Source of the DNA: Proteles cristata cristata
Lineage: Eukaryota; Chordata; Mammalia; Carnivora; Hyaenidae
DNA length: 64,000 bases
Assembly (NCBI GenBank): GCA_017311185.1
Contig: JAESUZ010004906.1
Location: 124,001 to 188,000, forward strand
Reading direction: 5' to 3'
Part shown: positions 21,766-31,654 of the stretch, in pieces
How positions within the stretch are numbered: the stretch's first letter is position 1
Layout of the letters: every line of letters starts with the position of its first letter
The notes under the pieces: generated by a model
The model's database searches: none
What the model saw: only the letters and a program-made list of their open reading frames with translations
What the model was told of the DNA's origin: nothing
Translations under genes and position numbers: made by a program

Positions 21766-22834
21766 GAGAGCACTGAAGAAAGGGGAAGGATGGGAGAAGA
21801 AGGAGCTCAAATAAAATTCTTTCTTGTGGTTCTGGTGAAAAAGAACCTTACCCACATCTGATGATAGCCTCCCTGACACTTCTCCAATTCCAATACACAC
21901 ACCATGCAGACTATGAAGTAGCTTGAAACCGAACTTAATTTTCCACCTGAGAAATTCCAGGACCAGCACACATTAGACTTACACTAGGCATAGGCCCAAC
22001 TCTCCCCACTCATTCCACAGGCACTTTGGGGACACTAAATTGCAGGAAGCGATTATCTTTATCATTTCCATCAAAGGAGTTATCTTTAAAAGCTAGTCTT
22101 ATGGTGAACAATTACTGAAGCAGTTGCCAGGCATGAACCTTCTGCCAAGTCCTCACCCACAAAGCAGGTTTCTATGACGTGAGGACAATGGTTCCGGGAG
22201 CCTATGGAAGTCATTCTCGCAGCACACTTATATATTCCACAAGGCCCCCCAACACCCTGTGCAGGAACTAATAGACTTTTCATACAAAATAAAAACTTGC
22301 AACACATTCCAGAAACTGAGCCATACAACCTATGTGCTAGTCTGTACTCTTCACCTAATTAGCATGTGACCTTTAGAAACTCATTCTTTCTAAAATTCCA
22401 CTGTCTGTGTGAGAGGAGAATTACATGACTGCCAAAGATTTTCCCTACTTTAAATGTGTGATTCTATGAGACGTCAATTTAACTAACATGTAGGCTTAAA
22501 TCCACACAGGGTGCAAGGCACTATATCATGAGGTAAAGGACACAAAAACAGGTAAACCGTGTCCCACATCCTCAAAGAGTTGCTTTGTCTTAAGAACTGC
22601 CAAGAATACTAAGGTTACAAAATTATTACTGGGATCTGAACAACTCAATCATTACCTCTTTATGACATGGGCTTTATAAAAATATTAAGAAATGGAGCAT
22701 GTGTGTTTGTGTATGTGTGTGTGTGTGTTTGCATGTGCATGCATGCACATTTACACTCCTATCTACCTCACATTATTGTTGCCAGGATTAAACCCAGAAA
22801 TATGTGATAAACGCGAAAACGTAGTAAATACTGA
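21766..22834. other. Mostly unique DNA
   Basis: At 22375-22468 a diverged L3/CR1-like tail (ATGTGTGATTCTATGAG) may be present. A TG tract follows at 22696-22730. Confidence 0.4.
22696..22750 (+). repeat. Imperfect (TG)n and an 18-bp perfect palindrome
   Basis: TG-rich tract at 22698-22730, then ATGTGCATGCATGCACAT (22733-22750), which equals its own reverse complement and alternates purine and pyrimidine. Confidence 0.85.
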
Positions 22835-23070
22835 CTAATAACAATAACTGCCATATGCTGGGATTTTCTATATGCCAGGTATTTTTAGCACATTATTTTG
22901 TCATAAGTGACCTAATGTTCATGACAGTGTTAAGATATGTATTCCTGTGTCCATTTCATGGATGAGAAACATAAGGCTAAGAAAAGTAAATACCTTGCAT
23001 AGGTCACATCAAACAATAATTTAAACTCATATATGATGCCAGATTCATATATTTAGCCAGCTCGTTATTT
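22835..23070 (-). mobile_element. MIR
   Basis: AATAACTGCCATATGCTGGG ... GCCAGGTATTTTTAGCACATT ... CCATTTCATGGATGAGAAAC is the reversed MIR; most of the length is present. Confidence 0.75.
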
Positions 23071-23156
23071 TTCCTCTTTGGTCACTCTTTCTCCATGCAG
23101 CTAGCCCTGTTCTGCACATCTAACATCATGGTCTCTGCTTTTCAACTCAAGTTTGA

Positions 23157-23372
23157 GGGGCGCCTGGGTGGCTCAGTCAGTTAAGTATCCAACTTCGGCT
23201 CAGGTCATGATCTCACGGTTCCATGACTTTAAGCCCCACGTGGGGCTCTGTGCTGACAGCTCAGAGCCTGGAGCCTGCTTAGATTCTGTGTGTCTCTCTC
23301 TCTCTCTGTGCCTCCCTCGCTGATGCTCTGTCTCTCTCACTCTCAAAAATAAATAAATATTTAAAAATTCTG
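23157..23372 (+). mobile_element. SINEC-type SINE, forward
   Basis: Head GGGGCGCCTGGGTGGCTCAG and tail CTCAAAAATAAATAAATATT. The B box is altered (ACTTTAAGCCCC). First of a run of four SINEs. Confidence 0.94.
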
Positions 23373-23384
23373 ATGCAAAACTGA

Positions 23385-23591
23385 ATTTAAAATTTTTTTA
23401 AATTTATCTCTGAGAGAGAGACAGAGTGTGAGAGGGGCAGCGGTAGAGAGAGAGAGAGACAGAATCTGAAGCAGGCTCCAGGCTCTCAGCTATCAGCACA
23501 GAGCCCAAGACAGGGCTCGAACCCATGAACCATGATATCATGACATGAGCCAAAGTCAGGCACTTAACCAACTGAGCCACTCAGGTGCCCC
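23385..23591 (-). mobile_element. SINEC-type SINE, reverse
   Basis: Reversed tail from TTTTTTTAAATTTATCTCTG to the reversed head AACTGAGCCACTCAGGTGCC. It faces the preceding SINE tail to tail, making a local inverted repeat. Confidence 0.92.
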
Positions 23592-23605
23592 GATGCATCA
23601 GATAT

Positions 23606-23790
23606 TTTTTTAAGTGTATTTATTTTGAGAGAGAGAGAGAGACAAAGTCTTCACATGTGCATGAGCAGAAGAGGGGCAGAGAGAGAGGTAGAGAGAGAAT
23701 CCCAAGCAGGCTCCGTGCTGTGCACAATTAATGGGGCACTTGATCCCACGAGCCATTAGATGAGCTGAGATCAAGAGTTGGACATTTAAC
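23606..23790 (-). mobile_element. SINEC-type SINE, reverse, head missing
   Basis: Reversed tail TTTTTTTAAGTGTATTTATT and body as far as GATCAAGAGTTGGACATTTAAC. The terminal CGACTGAGCCACCC part is absent because the next SINE begins there. Confidence 0.85.
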
Positions 23791-23983
23791 TTTTTTTATT
23801 GTTTATTTATTTTTGAGAAAGACACACACACACATACACACACACAGACACACACAGTGTGAGTGAGGGAGGGGCAGAGAGAGAGGAAGACACAATCTGA
23901 GGCAGATTCTTGAAGTCACAGAACCTTGAGATCATGACCTGAGCCAAAGTCACATGTTTAACCAACTGAGCCACCCAGACGCT
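23791..23983 (-). mobile_element. SINEC-type SINE, reverse, with CA expansion
   Basis: Reversed tail TTTTTTTATTGTTTATTTAT, an internal (CA)n block (23821-23859) in place of the usual (GA)n, and a reversed head ending ACTGAGCCACCCAGACGC. Confidence 0.9.
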
Positions 23984-24074
23984 GCTGCATTAGAATTTCT
24001 ACGATACATATCTAGCAATTGTATTGGGAATGGTAGAGGCTCACAGTTTTAAAACTTTCCTGTTCCCTTTCCTT

Positions 24075-24424
24075 TATTTGTTTTTTACTTGAGTACAATT
24101 GACACATAATGTAACATTGGTTTCAGATTTACAACATAGTGATTCAACTTCTAAATTATGCTATGCTCACCACAAGAGTATCTACCGTCTGCCCCCATAC
24201 AACACTGTTATAGTGTCATTAACCGTATTCCTTATGCTGTGCTTTTTATTCCTGTGACTTACACCATAACTGGAAGCCGCATCTCCACTCCCCTTAGCTC
24301 ATTTTGCCCACCCCCACCCCCTCCCCTCTGGCAACCATCTGTTTGCTCTCTGGGTTTACAGGTCTGATTCTGCTTTTCGGTTTATTTGTTTTGTTTTTTG
24401 TTCTTGTTTTTAGATTCCTAAATG
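24075..24424 (-). mobile_element. Old L1 3' UTR, reverse (part of a 5'-inverted insertion)
   Basis: The plus strand reads TTTGTTTTTTACTTGAGTAC, AATTGACACATAATGTAACA, TACAACATAGTGATTCAAC, CCCCTCCCCTCTGGCAACCA and so on, the reversed 3' UTR of a primate/carnivore-age L1M/L1MA-type element. The T-rich start is the reversed poly-A. Confidence 0.7.
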
Positions 24425-24598
24425 TGAGACCTGAAACCATAAAACTCCTAGGAGAGAATATAGGCAGTAATTTCTCCAATACCGTCCATAGCAACATTTT
24501 TCTAGCTATGTCTCCTAAGGCAAGGGAAACAAAATCAAAAATAAATGATTAGGACTCTATATAAACAAAAGCTTTGTACAGCAAGGAAACCATCCTGT
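24425..24598 (+). mobile_element. L1 ORF2 C-terminal fragment, forward
   Basis: ACCTGAAACCATAAAACTCC, GGCAGTAATTTCTCCAAT, TATGTCTCCTAAGGCAAGGG and TTGTACAGCAAGGAAACCAT are the sense strand of L1 ORF2 near its end. It directly abuts the reversed 3' UTR at 24075-24424. Confidence 0.75.
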
Positions 24599-24912
24599 TT
24601 CCTTTTGAAAATATATGTGAAATATATGTATGTATATTTAAAAATACATGTAACATCACTTGCTGCATTCTGTGGCCCATCCCTTTTTTTTCTTACTGTA
24701 TCAGGGAACATGCTCAAAAGTCACAAGAATTTTGAAATAGTCCTGCCAGCATCTTCATTCATCACCATCATCATCAACTCGTTGAAGAGCAGTTGTCTTT
24801 CTGTGGCAATGAGTACGTGTAGTACACCTGTTGGCAAATCACCTCTCGTCTTGTATATTCTCAGTGTTGATCACCTCCCTGTCTCGCCACATGCATTTAA
24901 AATTTATATATA

Positions 24913-25145
24913 GGGGCACCTGGGTGGCTCAGTCGGTTGAGCGTCCGACTTCGGCTCAGGTCATGATCACACAGTTCATGGGTTCGAGCCCCGCGTCAGG
25001 CTCTGTGCTGACAGCTAGCTCAGAGCCTGGAGCCTGCTTCAGGTTCTGTATCTCCCTCTCTCTCTGACCCTCCCCTGCTCACGTTGTCTCTCTCTCTCTC
25101 AGAAATAAACAAAACATTTTTTAAAAATTTAAAGAATAAAATAAA
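24913..25145 (+). mobile_element. SINEC-type SINE, forward, with target duplication
   Basis: Intact A box (TGGCTCAGTCGG) and B box (GGTTCGAGCCCC) and a GTCTCTCTCTCTCTCAG body. AAAATTTATAT occurs immediately before the head and again after the A-rich tail (about 25150). Confidence 0.94.
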
Positions 25146-25512
25146 ATAAAATTTATATTTATATCCCAAGTCCACTGCCACCCACTTTTATCTGTGCTTA
25201 TACTCAGCTAAACAAGGTCCCTTCTTCATGGTTGCCCCTCTTGACAGGTTTTCCATTTCTTGCTGGTCTAATAGGATTCCATCATAGTCACTCTCCTTTA
25301 CTGCCACGCCAAATCCCAGCCTTTACTACTGCAGGATTAGAAGAGTGGCATCTTTAACCTTCCCTTTTTCAACCTCAATTGTATCTTTCATATGGATCTT
25401 GGCAGACCTATCTGCCCATCCCCCTGGCTGTAAATAAATTCCAGGCTATGGGCATGCTAATCAGGAAATTTTAAAGTAGGACTTACAAATGAGTTTCAGG
25501 GGCTCTAGAAAA
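25146..25512. other. Unique-looking DNA
   Basis: Nothing recognised. Confidence 0.4.
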
Positions 25513-25525
25513 CTCCTGAACCTGG

Positions 25526-25840
25526 GCAGAGAAGGACAAATATCATATGTTTGCACATATAAGAGGATTAGGAGGAACTTGACGGAGGAACAAGGGGGAG
25601 AAGAAGGGCAGAAATGGTGGGGGAAAGGGAGAGAGGCAAACCATGAGAGACTCTTGAATGCTGACAAAAACTGAGGACTAATGGATGTGGTGGGGGGGAG
25701 GAGGGATGGGGATGGAGGAGGGCACTTGTGGGGATGAGCACTGAGTGTTATGTGGAAACTAATTTGACAATAAACTATATGTAAAAAAAAAACTTGAAAA
25801 AATCGAAAAAAAGAAAAAGAAAAAAAAAGAAAAAAGAAAT
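25526..25840 (+). mobile_element. 5'-truncated young L1 3' end with perfect 13-bp target duplication
   Basis: About 315 bp of L1 3' UTR, from GCAGAGAAGGACAAATATCA to an A-rich tail with GAAAAA units. CTCCTGAACCTGG is identical at 25513-25525 and 25841-25853. It shares the AGAAGAAGGGC and GGGGAAAGGGAGAGAGGC wording with the copy at 56224, indicating the same young subfamily. Confidence 0.95.
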
Positions 25841-26164
25841 CTCCTGAACCTGGAAAAATGCTACTTGTATGTCGCTCTGTGCACTTTCCTAATGAGAGCA
25901 TGTATGGTTTTCATGGGATCACAGAGGAATCCATAAACAACAACAAAAAAAAATCTGGAATCTTAGAGTAGATGTAAGTAGAACCAGAGAACGTTGAACC
26001 TAGAAGGGTTAAAGGCACCTAGTTTGGTGCTCCATTTTGAAGCCCACGAACATTGGAATTTTGTGGTGATAGCAATGGATGTACTTCGTTACTTGAAATA
26101 TTTCAAGTGCAATGGGAATTATTTATTTATCTGCAAAAAGGCTATATAATAAAATGGACATTTT

Positions 26165-26345
26165 GAGATACTTTGTACTAAACACTTTCCATCTTTATTA
26201 CATTAATCTTTGAATAGAGTATGTTTTATCTTTTGGGGGTGATGATAAAACTAAGGCTTTAAAGAAGCACTGACTTTGCCCATGGCCAACATAGGAGAGA
26301 GCCAGCCTTTAAATCCAAATGGTCCGACTCTAAAGTGTGTGTGCA
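26165..26345 (-). mobile_element. MIR fragment
   Basis: GATACTTTGTACTAAACACTT ... GATAAAACTAAGGCTTTAAAG ... CCCATGGCCAACATAGGAGA is a diverged reversed MIR. Confidence 0.65.
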
Positions 26346-26403
26346 GCTGACCGCTATGGAGTGAGGGAGCCCTGCTTCCTTCATGCTCTCCTTAAGCCTG
26401 TGG

Positions 26404-26612
26404 TGCTCAACTGGGGATGATTTTGCCTCTCAGGGGACATTTGACAGTGTCTGGAGACAAGTTTAGTCATTAGAACTGGGGATGCTATTAGCATGGAATA
26501 GGAAGAAGCCAGCAGTGCTGTGAAACATCCTACAAGGGACAGGACAGCCTCTCACAACAAAAAATTATCTGGCCCTAAATGTCAATAGTGCCACTGCTGA
26601 GAAATCTTGTCC
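26404..26612 (+). mobile_element. MER5A-type hAT-Charlie DNA transposon (MITE)
   Basis: GCTCAACTGGGGATGATTTT, CAGGGGACATTTGACAGTGT, CTGGAGACAAGTTTAGTCAT and TCCTACAAGGGACAGGACAG match the MER5A consensus as I remember it. Terminal inverted repeats are recognisable (GTGCTCAACTG...TGAGAAATCTTG). Confidence 0.85.
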
Positions 26613-26807
26613 TACACATTCATGGTTTATAGCTTAAGGGGAATTTCAAAGAACTTTCTTTCTGATGAAAATATTTACAACTATTCATCTTCTTCCACCA
26701 TGATACAGTAAACACGTGGATTTTTCATTGAACACATGAACTCCTATACTGTTTTCTCCCCTCTCAGCTTCCCTTTATTTTCTCTGATATTATCCTCTGT
26801 GTCCTCT

Positions 26808-26997
26808 AACCCAGTGCCTCTCAAACTTTAATGTACAATAGAATCACCTGGAGGGCCTTAAAAATACGACTCTTAGGCGATAACTCCAGCATTTCTGATT
26901 CATTAGTTCTGACGTGCGGACTGAGAGTCCACTGTTCTAACAAACTCCCTGTTGATGCCAGTGCTGCTGGCAGCGGACTGCATTGAGTAGTGAGGCA
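26808..26997 (+). mobile_element. MER20-type hAT-Charlie DNA transposon
   Basis: CTCTCAAACTTTAATGTACA, AGAATCACCTGGAGGGCCTT and GATGCCAGTGCTGCTGGCAG follow the MER20 consensus. A second Charlie-derived MITE within 200 bp of the MER5A. Confidence 0.8.
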
Positions 26998-27325
26998 GAT
27001 CATTCTGCCCTTCTAGAAGCTTCCCCCATCCTCCTAAAAGAACTGTACTCCTGTATCAGGCCACAGCTCCTTGACCCTGCTCCTCACCTAACCTTGTTTA
27101 CACTTTGTTTGTTGCAAAGTGGAAGTGGCCACAGATTCTTTCTTTATCCATCTAGCACTTTCACAAGACTGGCAACTATTTTTCAGTCACCTTTAATACA
27201 TCACAAGGACAGTTGAAATCTAACGTCACACTTCTTTTATGCAGAAAAAATGGATAGCTCTTCCCCATTCCCCCTCAAAATCATTTTTTATGTTTTCATT
27301 TTTTTCTTTTGGGATTTGGAAGAAT
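26998..27325. other. Unique-looking DNA
   Basis: Nothing recognised. Confidence 0.4.
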
Positions 27326-27344
27326 GAAAACACATTTGAAAACT

Positions 27345-27571
27345 GGGGTGCCTGGGTGGTTGAGTCAGTTAAACGTCTGACTGTTGATCTCGGCTCAGGT
27401 CATGATCTTACCGTTCATGCACTCAAGCCTGCATCGGGCTGTTTTCCTACGATGTGGAGCCTGCTTGGGATTCTGTCTCTCCTTCTCTGTTACTCTCCCT
27501 TGCTCTTCTCTCTCTCCTTCTCTCTAAATAAATAAATAAATAAATAAATAAACTTTACCAAAAAAAGAAAA
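27345..27571 (+). mobile_element. SINEC-type SINE, forward (left part of a composite)
   Basis: Head GGGTGCCTGGGTGGTTGAGT, body, and a long (AAAT)n tail to about 27551. It is followed directly by an inverted SINE head (27572-27627). Confidence 0.92.
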
Positions 27572-27627
27572 GATCATGCCCTGAGCCAAAGTCGGACTCT
27601 CAATTGACTGAGCCACCCAGGCACTCC
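27572..27627 (-). mobile_element. SINE head only, reverse (right part of a composite)
   Basis: GATCATGCCCTGAGCCAAAG to GAGCCACCCAGGCACTCC is the reversed first ~55 bp of the SINE. GAAATCACATTTTAAA (27630-27645) resembles GAAAACACATTTGAAA (27326-27341) at 14 of 16 positions, so both pieces may share one target duplication. Confidence 0.85.
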
Positions 27628-28022
27628 AAGAAATCACATTTTAAATTCACATCTTTTCCCTATTCCAGTCACGTTTTCTAAAACAAGCATTGCACAACAT
27701 TTAAACACCTACACTGTGTGTGTGGAGGGGGGGTTGTATAGGGGTAGTCCCCATTCCTAAAAAAAAAAAAAGTCCCCATGACCTCTTCTTCCAATATTTA
27801 CATTCAGCTGTTATCTATATTCAGCTATATTTATATTCAGCTATATCTATATTCTTTTTCCATAATCAGATCTTTTTGGTTTCTTAACTCTGAGAGGGAC
27901 TCTAGAAGGCTTCTGGCTTTGTTTTTCTGTATGACTTAGTCCAACTTGAGGTTAACTATGTTCTGTACTTACCTAGAATGTATTATTCAATGCCTCTTTT
28001 GAATTTCTTCTGTTCTTTACCC

Positions 28023-28243
28023 CCCTTTTTTAAAAAATATTTTTATTTATTTCTAGGAGAGAGAGAGAGACAGTGTGAGCAGGGGAGGGTCAGAGAGAGA
28101 GGGAGACACAGACTCTGAAATAAGCTCCAGGCTCTGAGCTGGCAGTTAACACAGAGCCCGACGCGGGGCTCGAACCCACGAACTGCGAGATCATGACCTA
28201 AGCGAAAGCTGGACACTTAACTGACTAAGCCACCCAGGCACCC
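28023..28243 (-). mobile_element. Young SINEC-type SINE, reverse, with 13-bp target duplication
   Basis: Reversed tail TTTATTTATTTCTAGGAGAG and reversed head CTAAGCCACCCAGGCACCC. Reversed CTTAGGTCATG and the CTAGAAATAAATA tail link it to the young subfamily. Target duplication CTGTTCTTTACCC at 28010-28022 and 28244-28256, identical. Confidence 0.95.
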
Positions 28244-28256
28244 CTGTTCTTTACCC

Positions 28257-28800
28257 GTTTTAATTCCTCTCTGTCTCTGAATATTTTGTTCACCTCAGAT
28301 GCAGTGAGCTTCCCACATCCCTCTATCCCTATTCACTCCTTCCTCTAGGTTTTCCCTGGACAATCTCCCCACCTTTTCATTTTTATTCTCCATAGATCTT
28401 ATATATCATGCCTTTGGTAAGGGAAACCCTCCTTGTCTCCTTTCCTCAGCTACCCTCTCCCTGATAATTCATTGCTGTATATATTTTCTATACTAATAGT
28501 TTCATGTAAACATAGGGTTGTTATGATGATTAAAATAATAAATATAAAGCCCTTATATCTTAAATCTTATTAATATTATTCTCCCTAGACTCATATTTAT
28601 TTCTCTAACAACACCTTAACTACCTCTTCCTTTTCTTCTTTTCCATTATGAAGCCTCCCCAGCCCTTCACAGCCTTCCCCTGCTTTCATCTGAAGAGATA
28701 CTTCCTGCTGGGATATGCCATTGCCTGCTATGAAAAGTAAAGGAAATGATTCATTTTGAGAAATACCAAATAAAAGCTGTGCTGTCTAGTGAACAGTAGG
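28257..28800. other. Pyrimidine-rich unique-looking DNA
   Basis: A CT-rich stretch with no recognised element. Part could be a heavily diverged L2 (GCCTCCCCAGCCCTTCACAG near 28651). Confidence 0.35.
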
Positions 28801-29175
28801 TTTACAACCTATTGGAAATATATATTGGAAACCACCACCGCCACCACCCAAAGGTGATGTCCCAAACCCTTGGACACTTCACTTCCTGGTTCTTTTTACC
28901 CTCTCCATTTCACAGCCTTGGCACCATGCACCAAAGAATAAAGAAGGGACTGAAAGTATCTGTGTCACCTCAGAAAATGTACATTTGTTCCAGTCAAACT
29001 ACTTTTGGCCTTACATGGGCATAGGTGACATCCAGGTGAGGTTATAACCTCTGTAGTACTCAGCCAATGAGGAATCAGGGGACAGACTTGCATGCTAGGA
29101 GATAAATTGTCTCCTGTAACTGCTCTGAGCGTGTCTGTCCATCAGACACCCGCTCTTGTGAGAACGTTGATTAAA
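28801..29175 (+). mobile_element. Possible unassigned LTR
   Basis: The right part reads like an LTR R-U5 region: CTCCTGTAACTGCTCTGAGC, CCATCAGACACCCGCTCTTG and GATTAAAGCCTCATTTAACT. I cannot find matching TG...CA ends or a target duplication and do not recognise the family. Confidence 0.3.
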
Positions 29176-29654
29176 GCCTCATTTAACTCTGCTCCTAGTC
29201 TCCCCATCCCTCCTTTGATTGGGTATGTGGGCTTCTAGATCACACTTCTCCTTTCCAGGACCCAGAACAGATCCAAGTCAATTGTTTCACTTTACTAAAA
29301 CATGTTCTTGGGAAGTTTGCACCAATATGCATCTCTTGCCACATATATTGAATGAACTTCACCTTTTACCTGAGACATGGATCTTAGGTTCTTTCAAATA
29401 CAGCCAAAACATGATCTTTAGTACCACAGTGATTATGTGAATAATTTTTTTGAGCTGAACTAGTTTTTTTTGGGTGTCTGCCCTACTCATCTTTGCCTCC
29501 TCATGGAAAACACCGCAATTATTCCTTACTTGGGTTTTATTTCACCTGCATCCAAAAGAAATCTTTTACTGGAACTGAAACTACAAATATATCACCAACA
29601 TGGTATGGTATGGTATGATCTGAATGATTTACTCACTTGTGTATTTGATGCTTC
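29176..29654. other. Unique-looking DNA
   Basis: A small GGTAT repeat (29601-29617) is the only structure seen. Confidence 0.4.
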
Positions 29655-30112
29655 CCTATAGCCTCACCATTTGGTTAATCTTAGCCCTGTGACTTGTGGC
29701 CAATACATTAGCAGGAGCTGTGGCATAAGCAGAGAATTTCAAAATGCTTGAGCATTGGAAATTTGTTCTCTTCTTTGGAACTCTGACTATGATGAGAACA
29801 AGCCCAGGCAAGCCTTCCAGAGGATGGAGGGTCGCTGAGATAACATAACCTCTGATGGAAAACCCCTAACATCCTAGCCATCCTACTTTTGCTGTCCTCA
29901 GCCGGGCAAACCTGGCCAACCCATCAACAAGCCACAGACTCTGAGTCAGTCTAGCCAGGATGGGCCAAGGCCAGCCCAGACAAGAAGTGCCAAGCTGAAC
30001 TCCCACAAAATGTCCTATACTCAGAATTGAGAGCTAAATAAATGGTTGCTGGTTTGAGCCATTAAATTTTGGAGTGGCTCTGTATGCAGCAAAAGCTCAC
30101 TATTATACAACC
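29655..30112 (+). mobile_element. MaLR (MLT1-type) LTR, forward
   Basis: CTGTGACTTGTGGCCAATAC, GAACAAGCCCAGGCAAGCCT and the end AGAGCTAAATAAATGGTTGC ... GAGCCATTAAATTTTGGAGT ... GCAGCAAAAGCTCACTATTA follow the MLT1 3' end. Non-coding. Confidence 0.7.
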
Positions 30113-30631
30113 TTTAACCATTTGACACCATTCTTATTCATACTGTGTTATATCCCAGGAATAACAAAAAGTCTTCTTTGGCATACTCTGTGAAATCATC
30201 ATATATTCTCAACAATTCTAGCCCATATTCTTTTGACCACCTCTAATGAACAGGTTTTTTCAAAATAAAAATTGTCACTGAACTAAAAGAGCTCTGATCA
30301 TTGCTTTTTAAATTTAGATAAAAAAATAAATCCTTGAAACACACAACTCACTCAAAAAGAAATGGAAAACACACTGACTTCATTGTGTACTGAACTTAGC
30401 AATTACAAAAACTTCTCCAAAAGAAAGCTTTAGGCTTACATGGCTTCACTAATGAGTTATTTCATATATTTAAGATGTAAATAATATCAGTCTTACATAA
30501 ACTGACCCCAAAGATAAAGAAAAAAAAAAAAAACAACCAGGAAAGCCTTCTCAACTTGTTTTAAAAGGCAAGCATAAATTTGATAGCTATAACACTATAC
30601 AGATATAATAAAGAAAAATTACAAGTCAGTA

Positions 30632-30843
30632 TTTTTTTTTCTTTCTCTTAATTTATCATCAACTAATGTACAGTGTATACAATGTACTCTTGGTTTGGGG
30701 GTAGATTCCTGTGATTCATTGCTTACATACAACACCCAGTGCTCATCCCAACAAGTGCCCTCCTCACTGCCCATCGCCTGTTTCCCCCTGCCCTCATCAA
30801 CCCTCAGTTTGTTCTCCACATTCAAGAGTATCTTATGGTTTGG
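30632..30843 (-). mobile_element. 5'-truncated L1 3' end, reverse, nested in old L1
   Basis: The plus strand starts with a T run and reads AATTTATCATCAACTAATGT ... ACACCCAGTGCTCATCCCAA ... CAGTTTGTTCTCCACATTC, the reversed carnivore L1 3' UTR. Flanks GTCAGTAT and GCCAATAT are a probable mutated target duplication derived from one ORF2 site. Confidence 0.88.
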
Positions 30844-31047
30844 CCAATATGACTTATATGAACAATTTTATATAAGACATTAGGACATTATTTTAATAAC
30901 ATATTTAAAAGAATAATATATCACAAATAAGTTGGATTTATCGCAGAAATACAAAGTTGGTTTAATACTAAACACCAATACCATTTATAGCATTAGCATA
31001 ATAAAAGGGAAAATTTTATTATCAACTCATAGAAGCAGATAAAATTT

Positions 31048-31282
31048 GGTTTAAATGGTTATTTATTTACTTATTATGTTTTATTTAATTTTGAGAGAGA
31101 GATAAAGACAGCATAAGCAGGGAAAGGTCAGAGAGAGAGGGAGACACAGAATCTAAAGGAGGCTCCAGGCTCTGAGCTAGCTGTCAGCACAGAGCTCGAT
31201 GTGAGGCTCGAACCCACAAACCATGAGATCATGACCTGAGCCAAAGTCAGATGCTCAACCGACTGAGCCAACCAGGCGCCCC
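31048..31282 (-). mobile_element. SINEC-type SINE, reverse, with perfect 17-bp target duplication
   Basis: Full length, with reversed tail through to reversed head AACCAGGCGCCCC. AGAAGCAGATAAAATTT is identical at 31031-31047 and 31283-31299; this target is old L1 ORF2 sequence. Confidence 0.96.
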
Positions 31283-31320
31283 AGAAGCAGATAAAATTTA
31301 ATAAAATTCAACATCCATGT

Positions 31321-31430
31321 TTTTTTAAGACTTTATTTTTAAGCAATCTCTACACCCAACATAGGGCTAAAAATCACAACCCCAAGATCAAAAGTCACAG
31401 GCTCCAGCAACTGAGCCAGTCAGGCACCTC
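31321..31430 (-). mobile_element. Short tRNA-derived SINE variant (110 bp), reverse
   Basis: TTTTTTAAGACTTTATTTTT, TCTCTACACCCAACATAGGG and GAGCCAGTCAGGCACCTC form a CAN-type SINE that lacks the long CT-rich body of its neighbours. Target duplication TCAACATCCATGT is identical at 31308-31320 and 31431-31443. Confidence 0.9.
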
Positions 31431-31479
31431 TCAACATCCATGTTTAAGCCTTAAGGCAGAAATAGAAAATAACATTTTG

Positions 31480-31654
31480 GGGTTTTTTTTGAGAGCATGT
31501 AAACAAGGGGGAGGGACAAGAGAGAGAATATTTCAAGCAGCCTCCACACTCAGCATGGAGCCTGACAAAGGCACCTGAGTCCAGGACCCTAGTTATGACC
31601 TAAACTGAAATCAAGAGTCAGACGCTCAACCAACTGAGCCACCCAGGTGCCCTT
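31480..31654 (-). mobile_element. SINEC-type SINE, reverse, diverged
   Basis: A short T tract, a GGGAGGGACAAGAGAGAGAA body and the reversed head CAACTGAGCCACCCAGGTGCC. The reversed tail region is shortened. Confidence 0.88.

Noticed and set aside
25461..25901. 146-codon minus-strand ORF, and similar ORFs at 56539-56976 and 58942-59301
   Set aside because: These are antisense readings of the L1 3' UTR; the shared HPHKCPP/HPNKFPP wording is repeat-derived.
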